Shown one piece after another: positions 35,522 to 44,523 of a DNA stretch of 64,000 bases. The notes below the pieces were generated by a model. It was not told where the DNA came from, searched no databases, and saw nothing but the letters and a program-made list of their open reading frames with translations. This stretch comes from CAZLFA01 sp964558665 (GTDB lineage Bacteria > Desulfobacterota > Syntrophia > Syntrophales > PHBD01), in contig CAZLFA010000006.1 in NCBI GenBank assembly GCA_964558665.1, positions 30,454 through 94,453 of the forward strand, written 5' to 3'. The translations under genes and the position numbers were made by a program. Each line of letters starts with the position of its first letter. Position 1 is the first letter of the stretch.

Positions 35522-37144
35522 TTATCGCCTTACCGGGATATTCCTGAACACCAGATCTTCATCCCGCCATTTGAAAAACATGATCCGCACGGCTGTAAAG
35601 GGATGCAGTGTCAGGAGCTTGACTGTCCTCAGGCGCGACGGCATTTTCTTGAATATGAGCTGGGTGGTCACCGTCTGCCCCGGCTCAACAGGGATTCCTC
35701 TGTAGGCGTCCCGGGCGGGGGTCTTCTGTTCTCCACGCCAGAGATATACCTCGTTTACTTCATGTGTTTTCCCTGCTTCGTCTGTCATTGATGATCGTTT
35801 ATATCTGCCGGTCGTTTCATCGTAGAGAGTGACGTATTTCGTCATTGCCGCGTTGTTGGTCGCTTCCACAATGAAGGTCAGTTCGCTTCCGGAGATCCTG
35901 GCGCCGATCAGGTTGAAGAGAAACTCATTGGAAACGGCGGAGGCCAGGCCTTTCGTGGTTGCTTTCGGTTTCTCAGACGCTGCCTTGGTTCGTGCCGGCG
36001 GCGGTGAAAAATCATCGTCGCTGCGGGTTATATCCCTTACCGGGGCGGCTTTGGCTACCGGCTTCGGGGGCGGTTCTCTGTCGGCTGACTTTTGCGGAGG
36101 TTCATCGGCAGAGGATGTTCCGAAAAATCTGTCCGCAATTCCCCTGTCTGTTTCCTTTTTCTTTTCCTCAAGGGCGATTCTGACGCGGAAGGCCATCTTG
36201 ACCCGGACACTGTCCCCCTCATTAATGAAGGAGATAAGGCGTACCGCTATTATTCTGGCATCGGTCACCGCCTGCGTGGTCGATTCTCCCGCCACCTGAT
36301 AATTTATCACGTCGGTTGTGGAGCTTGAATGCTGTGTTCTGGCGTCGTTGCGCACCTCTTCCAGTTTGTCGATGATCGCTTCCGCCGAAGCCTCGGCAGG
36401 GGTCTGGGAACCTTTTGTCGTGGCCAGGCTTGTCTTGATGATTATCGATTCGTGGGTTATTTTTATCTCATGCAGGGAGGCCTGGGTCTGCTGAAAGGCG
36501 GTTTCGGAGGTGTCCTTCCTTTGCTTGAGACTCTCAAAATCGACACGCATCTTTTCAAATTGTGCCTCCTTTTTTTTCAACTGCGTTTCCTGAAGCGCCG
36601 CATCGGAGCGTGCACCGGCAATTTTTTCATTGAGTGAACTGATCCTCTCCCTGAAAGCGTTCACATGCTCTTTCATCCCTTCTTCCGCCTGTGCGCTGCC
36701 CTGGGATGCCTCCCGGATCATTATCGCGGCCTTTCCCAGATCCAGGTTCCCGGGGTTGTATTTGTTCTGCGTGAGAAATGCCTCCAGTTCTTTTGTCGAA
36801 GAGATTACCGAAGCCTTCATCTTTTTGGCGTCGGCCCTCGCCTTTATTCTACCGGTTTCCGGCTCCTGAAAGGGATAAAGCTCGTAGCGCTTGATGCGCA
36901 GATAGGTTGTGCCTCTGTTGCCCTTCTCAAGTTCAATCCTTAACGGCTCCTCGTTGTTCCATTTGGCCGTGCCTTCTTCGATGGCGCGGGTGAAATCAAC
37001 CGTAAGAACGTTGTCGATCACCTTGGAAAAAGACTTTATATATGTGCCCATATACTGTGCCATTAACGGCGCGGAAGCCTGGTCAGCCAGTTTTTCCAGA
37101 TCGTGTGCCTTGTCCTTGAATCCCCTCGTGTAGATAACGGCCAC
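35522..37144 (-). pseudogene. C-terminal fragment of a broken coiled-coil protein gene
   Basis: An open frame of 540 codons from a GTG at 37144. It contains coiled-coil stretches (about residues 165-240 with SLNEKIAGARSDAALQETQ), a Pro/Lys-rich linker near 350-400, then a beta-rich C-terminal domain (FNLIGARISGSELTFIVEATN; QTVTTQLIFKKMPS). No family was recognised. The reading frame continues upstream past the GTG as far as a TAA at 37187-37189 and, beyond it, into the frame of the N-terminal fragment if one base is restored. I therefore treat this and the next entry as parts of one gene. It could still be translated from an internal start. Confidence 0.65.
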
Positions 37145-37245
37145 TATTGCCTCTCCCTGCTTTTCCGTCTTCAGCCATTTCTTCAGTTAGTCCTGCTGAG
37201 TCTTTATGTCCTGCTGATAACGGGAGATATGGTTGTTGATGTTGT

Positions 37246-37623
37246 CTATCCCCGTCCTATTGTCTTGATGTTCTTCTGGGATTCCTCATAGTCATAAGAG
37301 GCGGTTTGAAACTGCGCATTGAGGTCATCTCTTTTCTTTTTGCTGCTGGTAAACTCCCTGTTGGCATTTTCAATGCTTCGCTTGTATGACGATATCTCTT
37401 TTTGCCTTTCGTCCTCGACGGCGCCGAGATTCAGTTTTTCCTCCTCCGAAGTTGAGAACCCGTCACGGTTTTCCGCTTCCGATTGAATCGTTCTTTTAAC
37501 GCGGCTTTTGGAATCCGAATCCAGCGACACCCATTTGCTCACGGGCAATGATGCGTTTGCTTGTGATAACATAGGCATGAAGACGGCGAGGGGAAGTATT
37601 ACTTTTTTCAGGATGACCATCAA
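37246..37623 (-). pseudogene. N-terminal fragment (signal peptide plus coiled coil) of the same broken gene
   Basis: A 125-residue frame with a signal peptide (MMVILKKVILPLAVFMPMLSQANA) and a coiled coil ending in SYDYEESQKNIKTIGRG. In the run of four G near 37250 the frame breaks: adding one G lets translation go on as IDNINNHISRYQQDIKTQQD, which continues the coiled coil, then hits a TAA at 37187-37189, after which LKKWLKTEKQGEAIVAVIYT joins the C-terminal fragment. Thus two lesions, a frameshift and a nonsense codon, separate the parts. A sequencing or assembly error is possible for either one. Confidence 0.65.
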
Positions 37624-37721
37624 TTTTACCTCTTGATTGTGGAGTTGGAGAGAGAATGCTGCCTGAAAAAGGTGTACTTAAAAAAGGATATGTTGTCAAA
37701 TGTTTTGTCATGCGAATAGTT

Positions 37722-37750
37722 TTGACAAATGCATGCTATTGTTATAAAAA
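37722..37750 (+). promoter_or_regulatory. Possible sigma-70 promoter before the rubredoxin-like ORF
   Basis: TTGACA at 37722-37727, a 17-base spacer and TAAAAA at 37745-37750. It precedes the small rubredoxin-like frame and the B12 radical SAM gene, both on the plus strand. Confidence 0.45.
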
Positions 37751-37787
37751 TTCGCATGAGCGGTCATTCTGCTTCAGGGAGAAAAGC

Positions 37788-37877
37788 ATGAATGCCGATA
37801 TTGGCGATCTCCCCGCAGACAGGGTTTGTCCTGTCTGCGGCGCCTATAGATCCGAGTTTCAGATAGTCAATTCTTAA
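37788..37877 (+). CDS. 29-residue half-rubredoxin peptide
   Basis: A short frame starting ATG after AGGGAGAAAAGC, an acceptable ribosome site. The product contains LPADRVCPVCGAYRSEFQIV, which matches the C-terminal knuckle of rubredoxins (LPxDWxCPxCGxxKxxFE), with Val/Arg for the usual Asp-Trp. Only one of the two CxxC pairs is present, so it could bind iron only as a dimer or with a partner. It may be a degraded rubredoxin or a small electron donor for the radical SAM protein that starts 49 bases later. The function is not established. Confidence 0.5.
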   Translation: MNADIGDLPADRVCPVCGAYRSEFQIVNS

Positions 37878-37926
37878 CCGGTTTCCATCCGTGAATTCCG
37901 GGTAGAAACAGAATTAAGGTTTCAAT

Positions 37927-39408
37927 ATGAAAATAATCCTGATGTCAATGCCGGATGTGGCATCGGTCATCATGCATGAGAGCGCCTTTCACATGCCGAA
38001 CATCGGCATTGCCAGCATCGGCGCCAATATAGATGAAGGCCATCAAGTGTATATTGTGGACCTGATACGCAAGCGCCATCGGCTCAGGGATTATGTAACC
38101 GGGCTAATGAAGAAGATCAAGCCGGATGTCGTCGGGCTGTCCGCGATGGCCTGGCAGTTCAAGACCTGCGCGAAACTTGCGCGTCTTGTCAAAACAATGA
38201 TGCCGGAAACAAAAATCGTTATCGGCGGATATCATGCAACCCTGATGTATGAGGAGGTCGCCGCCTCCGGGGATGCTTCACATATAGATTTTATGATCAG
38301 GGGAGAAGGCGAGGAGGCCTTCCGGAGGCTCGTCAATGCGCTGGACGGCAAAGACAGACTGGAGGAGATACCATCGCTGTCGTATAAAAAGAACGGAGAT
38401 GAATTCTTTCATAATCCCCGCGGTGAGCTTCTGGATCTTTCCGGCCTGAAAAGGCCCATACGCGACAAACGGCGGCTGACAGACGGGTATCACATCATGC
38501 TTGACAAGGCGGAGGTCATAGAAACCTCCCGGGGATGCACGCGTTCCTGCAACTTCTGCAGCATGAAGCATATGTACGGGCGCAGGTTCAGGGCATTTCC
38601 CCTCGAGAGAATAATAGCGGACATAGAGGACATCTACTACAACCGTAAAACCCGCTGGGTATTTGTCGCCGACGACAATCTTGTCATGGAGCCTTCACGG
38701 GTGATGGAGATATGCGATGCCGTGATCAGTAAAAAGCTTCATGACCTGAATTTCGTCGCGCAGGCCGACTGCATTACCATGGCTCAAAACGAGGAAATGG
38801 TGCGTTTGATGGCTCAGGCCGGCTTCAAGACTGTTTTTCTCGGCATTGAAAATGTTTCCCGAGAGAACCTGAAAACGGCGGGGAAGGGCGATATCGTTGA
38901 AATGTCGAAGAAGGCAGTGGCCGTCTGCCATAAATACGGGATCATGGTCGTAGGCGGAATGATCTTCGGCTTTCCTGATGACAACGAGGAAGACATCATC
39001 AATAACTACCGTTTTTTAAAATCGACAGGCGCCGATTCTTATTATTGCCAGATACTGACTCCCTATCCCAAGACAGCTATACGTGAGCATCTTCTTGAAG
39101 AGGGCCTGGTGACCAATGCAGACGATTTCAGCCGGTATAACGGCATGTGGGCCAATGTCAGAACGCGCCATTTAAGCTCCGAAGAGCTTCATTACCTGGT
39201 CTGGTATCATCTGCAGAAGGTGATGGGATGGTGGGAGCCGTCTCCCCGCGCCCGCGCTCGCGGTCCCCTCTGGACGGCAATATGGATATATGCGTTCAGG
39301 CCGCTTCTTAAATTATACATCAGGCGTGTGCTTAAAAAACACGGCTGGCGGGGAAGGTACAGTCTGCATTACAAAAGAATGGAGCAGGTAAACAGCTTTG
39401 ATATTTAA
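37927..39408 (+). CDS. B12-binding-domain radical SAM protein
   Basis: A 493-residue protein with an N-terminal cobalamin-type domain (MKIILMSMPDVASVIMHE start; VVGLSAMAWQFKTC; IVIGGYHATLM; DFMIRGEGEEAFRRL) and the radical SAM motif ETSRGCTRSCNFCSMK, Cys near 204, 208 and 211. GGMIFGFPDDNEEDII fits the family. The start has AAGG upstream. It is the third B12 radical SAM gene in this window and lies 2.4 kb from the ACP3-oxidoreductase pair, facing away from it, so a part in the same pathway is possible but not shown. Confidence 0.87.
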   Translation: MKIILMSMPDVASVIMHESAFHMPNIGIASIGANIDEGHQVYIVDLIRKRHRLRDYVTGLMKKIKPDVVGLSAMAWQFKTCAKLARLVKTMMPETKIVIGGYHATLMYEEVAASGDASHIDFMIRGEGEEAFRRLVNALDGKDRLEEIPSLSYKKNGDEFFHNPRGELLDLSGLKRPIRDKRRLTDGYHIMLDKAEVIETSRGCTRSCNFCSMKHMYGRRFRAFPLERIIADIEDIYYNRKTRWVFVADDNLVMEPSRVMEICDAVISKKLHDLNFVAQADCITMAQNEEMVRLMAQAGFKTVFLGIENVSRENLKTAGKGDIVEMSKKAVAVCHKYGIMVVGGMIFGFPDDNEEDIINNYRFLKSTGADSYYCQILTPYPKTAIREHLLEEGLVTNADDFSRYNGMWANVRTRHLSSEELHYLVWYHLQKVMGWWEPSPRARARGPLWTAIWIYAFRPLLKLYIRRVLKKHGWRGRYSLHYKRMEQVNSFDI

Positions 39409-39416
39409 TATGCTGC

Positions 39417-40658
39417 TCAGTGAATGTCCTCGTCCGGATAACGTAATCTGATCTGCCGGATCGCATCGAGGCAGGAAAAAAAGATGTCTATCAATTCCGG
39501 ATCAAACTGGCTGCCCGCATTCTTCCTCAGATTATCCAGAACATCTTCTTCCGCCCAGGATGCCTTGTAGGAGCGCTTGGAGGACAGGGCGTCATACACA
39601 TCAGCAATGGTTACAATCCTGCCGAAAAGGGGAATTTCCTCACCCGCCTTGCCTTTTGCCTTGCCGTCCGGCCCGGTGTACCCTTCTTCGGGTGTCCCTG
39701 TTTCCAGGATCACATGACCGGGATATCCGCGGCCGTCCCAGCGTTCATGGTGGCTGAACGCAACGTCTGCGGCGGCATCATCAAAATCCGAAGTCTTGTC
39801 CATGAAAAGACGCGCCCCCAGAATAGTGTGGTTTTTCATCACAGCATATTCTTCATTGGTAAGACTGCCGGCTTTTTTCAGGATGGAGTCCGGAATCGCC
39901 ACCTTTCCGACGTCGTGCAGCATGGCGGCCATCCTGAGAACATCACGCTTTGCGTCAATCTCCTTGCGGTCAATGCCCCTTTTCCGGGCCCAGTTTTCAT
40001 ACAGCTCTATGGCATAGCCGGCTACGCGGTTGACGTGGGCCCCTGTTTCTTTGGGATCGCGCATCTCGGCCATGCGGATGGTGCGCAGAATCATGTTTCT
40101 TGTAAGCTTTGCCCTTTCCAGGGCCACTGCCGCCATGCTCGCAAAAAGCAGCATGGTTCTTTCCGTTTCTTCATTGAAAGAAACAATGCGCCCGCTTTCA
40201 TCAGCGGCATTGATCATCTGCAGGACGCCGACCAGATCTCCCTGCGTGGTGACGAGAGGAACCGTCAGAATGGACCGCGTGGCATATCCGGTAGAGTCGT
40301 CGAATTTCCGATTAAACTGATAGGGACTTTTTGCATCGATAAGACCGACGTCCGGAATATTCAGCAGACTCCCTGTCATGGCGGTATAACCGGCGATACT
40401 GTTCTGGTCGATGGGTATGGAAAAGGTGGAGTAGATAAGCTTGGCTCCTTCGGGAAGGCGCTTTTGCAGCGTGTCGTTCTGGGTGTAGCTGAAAAGAAGC
40501 CGATTGTCGCTTGCCAGGTAGATGGAGCCTGCATCGGCGCCGGCAAAACGCCTCGCTTCCGTGAGGATGTGCTCCATCAGGATATCAAGATCCTTGATGC
40601 GGTTCAGCTCAATGCCGAGATTTACCAGGGCTTCGATCTTTTCCTGCTTGGTGAGCAT
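39417..40658 (-). CDS. GAF-HD-GYP domain protein, probable c-di-GMP phosphodiesterase
   Basis: A 413-residue cytoplasmic protein. Residues about 20-185 are a GAF sensor domain. The C-terminal half is HD-GYP: LHDVGKVAIPDSILKK (the HD pair), KNHTILGARLF and HHERWDGRGYPG (the GYP loop), plus IPLFGRIVTIADVYDALSSKR. It would hydrolyse cyclic di-GMP in response to a ligand bound by GAF. A family B repeat begins 15 bases upstream of its start. The convergent radical SAM gene ends 8 bases away. Confidence 0.88.
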   Translation of the reverse strand: MLTKQEKIEALVNLGIELNRIKDLDILMEHILTEARRFAGADAGSIYLASDNRLLFSYTQNDTLQKRLPEGAKLIYSTFSIPIDQNSIAGYTAMTGSLLNIPDVGLIDAKSPYQFNRKFDDSTGYATRSILTVPLVTTQGDLVGVLQMINAADESGRIVSFNEETERTMLLFASMAAVALERAKLTRNMILRTIRMAEMRDPKETGAHVNRVAGYAIELYENWARKRGIDRKEIDAKRDVLRMAAMLHDVGKVAIPDSILKKAGSLTNEEYAVMKNHTILGARLFMDKTSDFDDAAADVAFSHHERWDGRGYPGHVILETGTPEEGYTGPDGKAKGKAGEEIPLFGRIVTIADVYDALSSKRSYKASWAEEDVLDNLRKNAGSQFDPELIDIFFSCLDAIRQIRLRYPDEDIH

Positions 40659-40672
40659 AAGTGGAATGCCTT

Positions 40673-40838
40673 AACTTTGGATGCTTAATTTCAGGTTTCC
40701 GTATCGGGAAGGAGGTATTTTTCGTTCTGGCAAGGAGATCAAGGTATTGCGCGGAGGCGTACTTTACGTACGTCGCACAAGCAATGCCGCAGATTGACAC
40801 AGCCAGGGCGGAAAAGAACCCTTTCCGGATGGAAACTA
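40673..40838. repeat. Inverted-repeat element, family B copy 2
   Basis: Inverted relative to copy 1. It holds GCAAGGAGATCAAGG, GCGGAGGCGTAC, GTCGCACAAGCAATGCCGCAG and ends TTTCCGGATGGAAACTA. It lacks the last few bases of the other end. It separates the GAF-HD-GYP gene from the intergenic region that leads to family A copy 3. Between 40839 and 40938 nothing further is recognised. Confidence 0.7.
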
Positions 40839-40938
40839 TTTAACATTTCATTTTTGCAAAGGCAAGGGAGATAAATGAGAATATGAAGGGATTCAGGCGG
40901 GATATGACCACTTGTGAAACGTTTGTGTTTTAAATCCG

Positions 40939-41104
40939 GATTACGCAATTAAAAAAAGCAATACACTTTGTTATCCCGGTCAAAGAAGCTTTCCGCGGCT
41001 CAGAATATTATTCACAAGAAAAATATTTGATTCGCTGCTTGAAAACCTCTTTGACCAGAATATTATTCACTTATCCAAGTGCCTGTATGTTCTGTTGCGT
41101 AATA
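40939..41104. repeat. Large hairpin element, family A copy 3
   Basis: Ends GATTACGCAAT and GTTGCGTAAT are inverted. The core reads in the opposite direction to copies 1 and 2: GGTCAAAG, AATATTATTC-ACAA-GAAAAATATT, CTCTTTGACC. The stop codon of the DUF3343 gene is 5 bases beyond its right end. Confidence 0.75.
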
Positions 41105-41108
41105 CGGG

Positions 41109-41336
41109 TTAAACGATGATCTTCATGAACTGTACATTGTTTTCACGGAGGGCCTGCTCCAGTTCTGTCTTGTGTTTCAGCGTGAACCGCACACATATTC
41201 CGCAGTCGCTGCTGATATGTTTCGGAACGGGTATCAGCTTGTGGGAGATTCCGGCGTTCTTCAATATCTTCTCGGCGCGCAGGGCATGATGCACCGATTC
41301 AAAGAGCACAAGCCCGTACTGATCATCGTCGTTCAC
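41109..41336 (-). CDS. DUF3343 small protein of the selenium/sulfur-handling group
   Basis: A 75-residue protein with the DUF3343 pattern: FESVHHALRAEKILKNAG at the start and ISSDCGICVRF in the middle, where the Cys pair may carry sulfur or selenium. The start is a GTG that overlaps the stop of yedF as GTGA, so the two are coupled. A longer frame to 41441 only reads through yedF. In other genomes this family occurs with yedF, a cysteine desulfurase and molybdenum hydroxylases, as here. Direct function unknown. Confidence 0.82.
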   Translation of the reverse strand: MNDDDQYGLVLFESVHHALRAEKILKNAGISHKLIPVPKHISSDCGICVRFTLKHKTELEQALRENNVQFMKIIV

Positions 41337-41935
41337 GGCGTCACCAGGCGTGCGGCCCCGCACATGACATCGACAATGTCGTACATGTTGGAAATGACTC
41401 CGGCGCCGACCTCTTTCGTAACGCCAAAATAGTTGGCGCATGTGCCGCAGACAAGTATCTCCACACCGGCAGCGGCCATCTGCCGCAGGTCTTCGATAAC
41501 GTCCGATTCATACACTGTGAGCAGGACGCCTGAATTATAGAAAACAATCGAATCGGGCATTTTTTTCCTCTGGCAGAGAGTGTGGATGAAGGCCTTTATG
41601 AGGACCTGTCCCAACTCACGGTTGCCCCTTCCCATGGCGTCTTCAGAAAAGACGATGACCAGGGGACCTTCCTGCGCAGCTCCCGGATGGCATTCATTCA
41701 CCGTCCCGGTTTCCGTATTGAGTGGCCCTTTCTTTACAAGATGAACAAGAAATGTTCCCGCCTCATGCTCTTCCACGCTGATGCCGCATCCGGACTTCCT
41801 CGCCATCCGCATGATATTTTCGACGGCCTCTTTGTTATCAACCAGCACGTCAACCTGATCGTTTTGTTCTATAGCCTTTCGCGCCATGATGACGGGCTGC
41901 GGGCACGACAGGTCGCGGGCGTCGATTGTTTCCAT
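41333..41935 (-). CDS. yedF: YedF-family selenium metabolism protein
   Basis: A 200-residue protein. Residues 1-70 form a TusA-like sulfurtransferase domain, METIDARDLSCPQPVIMARKAI, with the acceptor Cys in the CPxP motif. Residues 95-200 form a DsrE-like domain (PLVIVFSEDAMGRGNRELGQ; DSIVFYNSGVLLTV; LVCGTCANYFGV) as in TIGR03527 proteins. It is thought to handle labile selenium or sulfur for cofactor maturation. The ATG at 41935 has GGAGG upstream; the longer frame is a read-through. It sits between the cysteine desulfurase and DUF3343 genes. Confidence 0.87.
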   Translation of the reverse strand: METIDARDLSCPQPVIMARKAIEQNDQVDVLVDNKEAVENIMRMARKSGCGISVEEHEAGTFLVHLVKKGPLNTETGTVNECHPGAAQEGPLVIVFSEDAMGRGNRELGQVLIKAFIHTLCQRKKMPDSIVFYNSGVLLTVYESDVIEDLRQMAAAGVEILVCGTCANYFGVTKEVGAGVISNMYDIVDVMCGAARLVTP

Positions 41936-41961
41936 TTTCCCCTCCAAATATGTTTTAAGCT

Positions 41962-43125
41962 TTATCGGCGAGCCGATATCTCTGCGATTGCATTCAGGGC
42001 GATATGCACATCGTCCTCCGAATTGAAATAACCAAAGCTGAACCGGACGGCGCCAGTGGGAAAGGTGCTGATTGTCCTGTGCGCGGCAGGTGCGCAGTGC
42101 AGCCCCGGCCTGCACATGATGTCGAATCTCTCGTCCAGTTCGAAAGCGACCTTTGCCGGATCGACTCCATCCACGTTGAAGGAAACGATGGGCATTCTTT
42201 CATCCGTGGTTCTGCATCCATATACTGTGATGCCCGGCAATGATGCTGCGCCGTCAATAAAAAGACCGGTCAAATCTTCTTCTTTTTTTCTGATCGCATC
42301 AATGCCGGTTTTGAGGATGAAACGGACCCCCGCCCCCAGACCGGCAATGCCTACGGCATTCTGCGTTCCCGATTCAAATTTGTCTGGCATGAATTCAGGC
42401 TGATGTTCCATTTCCGATTGGCTGCCCGTACCGCCTCTTATGATCGGTTTTATCTCCCGTTCCAGGCCGCTTCTTATATAAAGTCCGCCGGTGCCCTGCG
42501 GGCCGAACAGCGACTTATGTCCCGTGAAGGCAAGAAGATCGATATTCATTGCCGCAACGTCTATGGGCAGCGCCCCGGCCGTTTGTGCGGCATCCACGCA
42601 AAACACGATACCGTGATCGCGAGCTGTCTTGCCGATCTCGGCCACAGGCATGATGGAGCCTGTTACATTGGATGCATGCATCAGGAAGATGGCTCTTGTG
42701 TTTTTTCTCAAAGCCGGCTTGACGTCACCGGGATCGAGGCGCCCCTCTCCGGAGCATTTTATTGCAGATATCTCCACGCCCTGCTGCTCCATGGCATGCA
42801 GCGGTCTCATGACCGAGTTGTGCTCCATGCCGGAAGTGATTACATGATCTCCCGGTTTGAGGAGTCCCGATATCGCTATGTTCAGGGCCTCGGTGGCATT
42901 TTTTGTATAAACGATGGATGTGGAATCCGGAATGCGGAAGAGTTCCGCCAGCAGTTCCCTCGCATCAAGCATGATCCGTCCCGCCTCTATAGAGAGGCGA
43001 TGGCCTGATCGGCCCGGACTGCCTCCCGTCTCGCGCAGATAGGCATTCATGGCAAGCACCGTCTCTTCCGGCTTGGGCCAGGAAGTGGCGGCGTTATCCA
43101 GATAGATGATTTTTCCCATGTTCAT
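41962..43125 (-). CDS. Cysteine desulfurase family protein (class V aminotransferase)
   Basis: A 387-residue PLP enzyme of the SufS/EF2568-like group. Seen: IIYLDNAATSWPKPEET at the start, the PLP Asp in GIVFCVDAAQTAGALPID, the Schiff-base Lys in DLLAFTGHKSLFGPQGTGGLY, and a catalytic Cys in RPGLHCAPAAHRTI. It removes sulfur or selenium from cysteine/selenocysteine and passes it to a carrier, here probably YedF, whose gene starts 26 bases downstream. The set desulfurase-yedF-DUF3343 matches the accessory genes of selenium-dependent molybdenum hydroxylases; a hydroxylase operon lies 3 kb away. Confidence 0.87.
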   Translation of the reverse strand: MNMGKIIYLDNAATSWPKPEETVLAMNAYLRETGGSPGRSGHRLSIEAGRIMLDARELLAELFRIPDSTSIVYTKNATEALNIAISGLLKPGDHVITSGMEHNSVMRPLHAMEQQGVEISAIKCSGEGRLDPGDVKPALRKNTRAIFLMHASNVTGSIMPVAEIGKTARDHGIVFCVDAAQTAGALPIDVAAMNIDLLAFTGHKSLFGPQGTGGLYIRSGLEREIKPIIRGGTGSQSEMEHQPEFMPDKFESGTQNAVGIAGLGAGVRFILKTGIDAIRKKEEDLTGLFIDGAASLPGITVYGCRTTDERMPIVSFNVDGVDPAKVAFELDERFDIMCRPGLHCAPAAHRTISTFPTGAVRFSFGYFNSEDDVHIALNAIAEISARR

Positions 43126-43213
43126 TTACCGTCGTTCGTCGAATTCGATTTGCACCGGATAAAACCGGTATGTTTTAAAACCGATAGCTACAGAATATCG
43201 CCATACAAATCAA

Positions 43214-43228
43214 ATAACGAATCGTTAT
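43214..43228. promoter_or_regulatory. 15-bp inverted repeat upstream of the desulfurase operon
   Basis: ATAACGAATCGTTAT is a perfect inverted repeat around one central base, 89 bases upstream of the desulfurase start. It may be an operator for that operon. The rest of the gap (43229-43472) has GC-rich inverted segments (CCGGTGAGGCCGG, CCCTTAC/GTAAGGG near 43415-43440) and no gene that I can see. Confidence 0.4.
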
Positions 43229-43472
43229 AATGCTCGATAAATTATTCCTTTTGGTGATGAACCGGTGAGGCCGGGGGACGGATAGTGCAGAATCGCGAAA
43301 CCGGCAACAGTCCGGGCGGACATGTTTATAATGCGTAAGGAAAAGAAAATGTCAGCAGGTTAAACTTATGAAGTTTGACTGTAGAGTCTTGTTACCGACA
43401 TGCCGGCTTGCACCCCTTACTGATCAACTGAGGTAAGGGCAAATAAGGTAATAATTCAGAAAATCACATTTT

Positions 43473-44480
43473 CTATGCGCCGGCCCTTTGCCAGTCTCGC
43501 CTGATCACTTCCAACAACTGTTTCGAAAAATCTGACAGAAGCCGAATGGATTCAAAACCAAGGGGGCAGAGGAGTTTCTGCATTAGGATGCCATCGCCGT
43601 CGAACCAGCGAGGAAGGGCTCCACCGAAGAAATACCCCATCCCGCGCAGTGCTTCTACAGCCTCACCGACATAGGGCCGGGTCAAATTGAGTCCAGCCTG
43701 CAGCACGACCACGTTCCGGGATATCGCCTCTTTTTCCAGTCCGGAAAACCGCTCGACGAAATCCGATCCGATCTCGGTCAAAGAGATACGCGCCACCTGT
43801 GCAAAATCAAAGACGGACAACTCTGCCTTTGTCATGAGATTGCCCGGAACATCCGCATCGGAAACGGCGATTTCGCGCCCGTCGCCGAGGCGCGCATATA
43901 TGACACGGAGTTCGCGTTCGTAAGGTGCCGGTAAATAAATCCTGTGTGGCTTCGGCTGACAGCAGCAAAACCCAACAAGGGTTGCAACGCGGCCGGGTGC
44001 GCTCTTTTCATTGTCGTAGGCTTTTGCAGGCATCAAGGCCAGTTCAATGGCCGTTTCCACATACCCAAAGAGAATAACCACCTTCTGCATATGGGTGTGG
44101 TTGCAGACAGGCTCGCCGAAAAGCTCCTCGATGTCGGGCATTCCCGGAACAAATTCGTTGTGCAAGAACTCCCCCAGGCGACTATTAACGCCTGAGGAGC
44201 GATATTCCTTCAGCACCAAACCCGCACCCCACTCGTATAGGGCGGTGCATGGCGCCGAACGATAAATATGGGTCACACCGATGACGTCTCCGGCGTCCCT
44301 GCGGGCTACGATGGAATGATATCGGCGGTCCCGGTTGCCGGCGACAATAGCCGCCGGATCATAAAAAATCCGGATGGGATACCCATCGCCGTACACGGCG
44401 CGGAAGAGACGGACGATACCTTCGGCGTCTTCGGGGCGGAATTCACTCACATCAAATGATTCCTGAAGATGATGCTGCAT
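43473..44480 (-). CDS. GNAT-like N-acetyltransferase, function unknown
   Basis: A 335-residue protein. The first 130 residues resemble a GNAT fold: VSEFRPEDAEGIVRLFRAVYGDGYPI, YHSIVARRDAGDVIGVTHIY, GLVLKEYRSSGVNSRLGEFL, although the acetyl-CoA loop is degenerate (EYRSSGVNSRL). The second half, with an unusual GFCCCQPKPH, is not recognised and may bind a substrate. The ATG at 44480 follows GGAG; a GTG at 44495 is also possible. It ends the MFS transcription unit, 43 bases downstream of that gene. No substrate can be named. Confidence 0.65.
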   Translation of the reverse strand: MQHHLQESFDVSEFRPEDAEGIVRLFRAVYGDGYPIRIFYDPAAIVAGNRDRRYHSIVARRDAGDVIGVTHIYRSAPCTALYEWGAGLVLKEYRSSGVNSRLGEFLHNEFVPGMPDIEELFGEPVCNHTHMQKVVILFGYVETAIELALMPAKAYDNEKSAPGRVATLVGFCCCQPKPHRIYLPAPYERELRVIYARLGDGREIAVSDADVPGNLMTKAELSVFDFAQVARISLTEIGSDFVERFSGLEKEAISRNVVVLQAGLNLTRPYVGEAVEALRGMGYFFGGALPRWFDGDGILMQKLLCPLGFESIRLLSDFSKQLLEVIRRDWQRAGA

Positions 44481-44523
44481 TTTACGCTTCTCCACTAAAG
44501 GCTTTCTCCTCCTCTTGAATAAC

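Noticed and set aside
39714..40688. A 324-codon plus-strand frame
   Set aside because: Antisense to the GAF-HD-GYP gene; no ribosome site or domain.
43229..43472. A molybdenum-cofactor or cobalamin riboswitch in the GC-rich gap near the desulfurase and hydroxylase genes
   Set aside because: I could not align the conserved cores of either class, and the segment does not lead directly into a matching gene.
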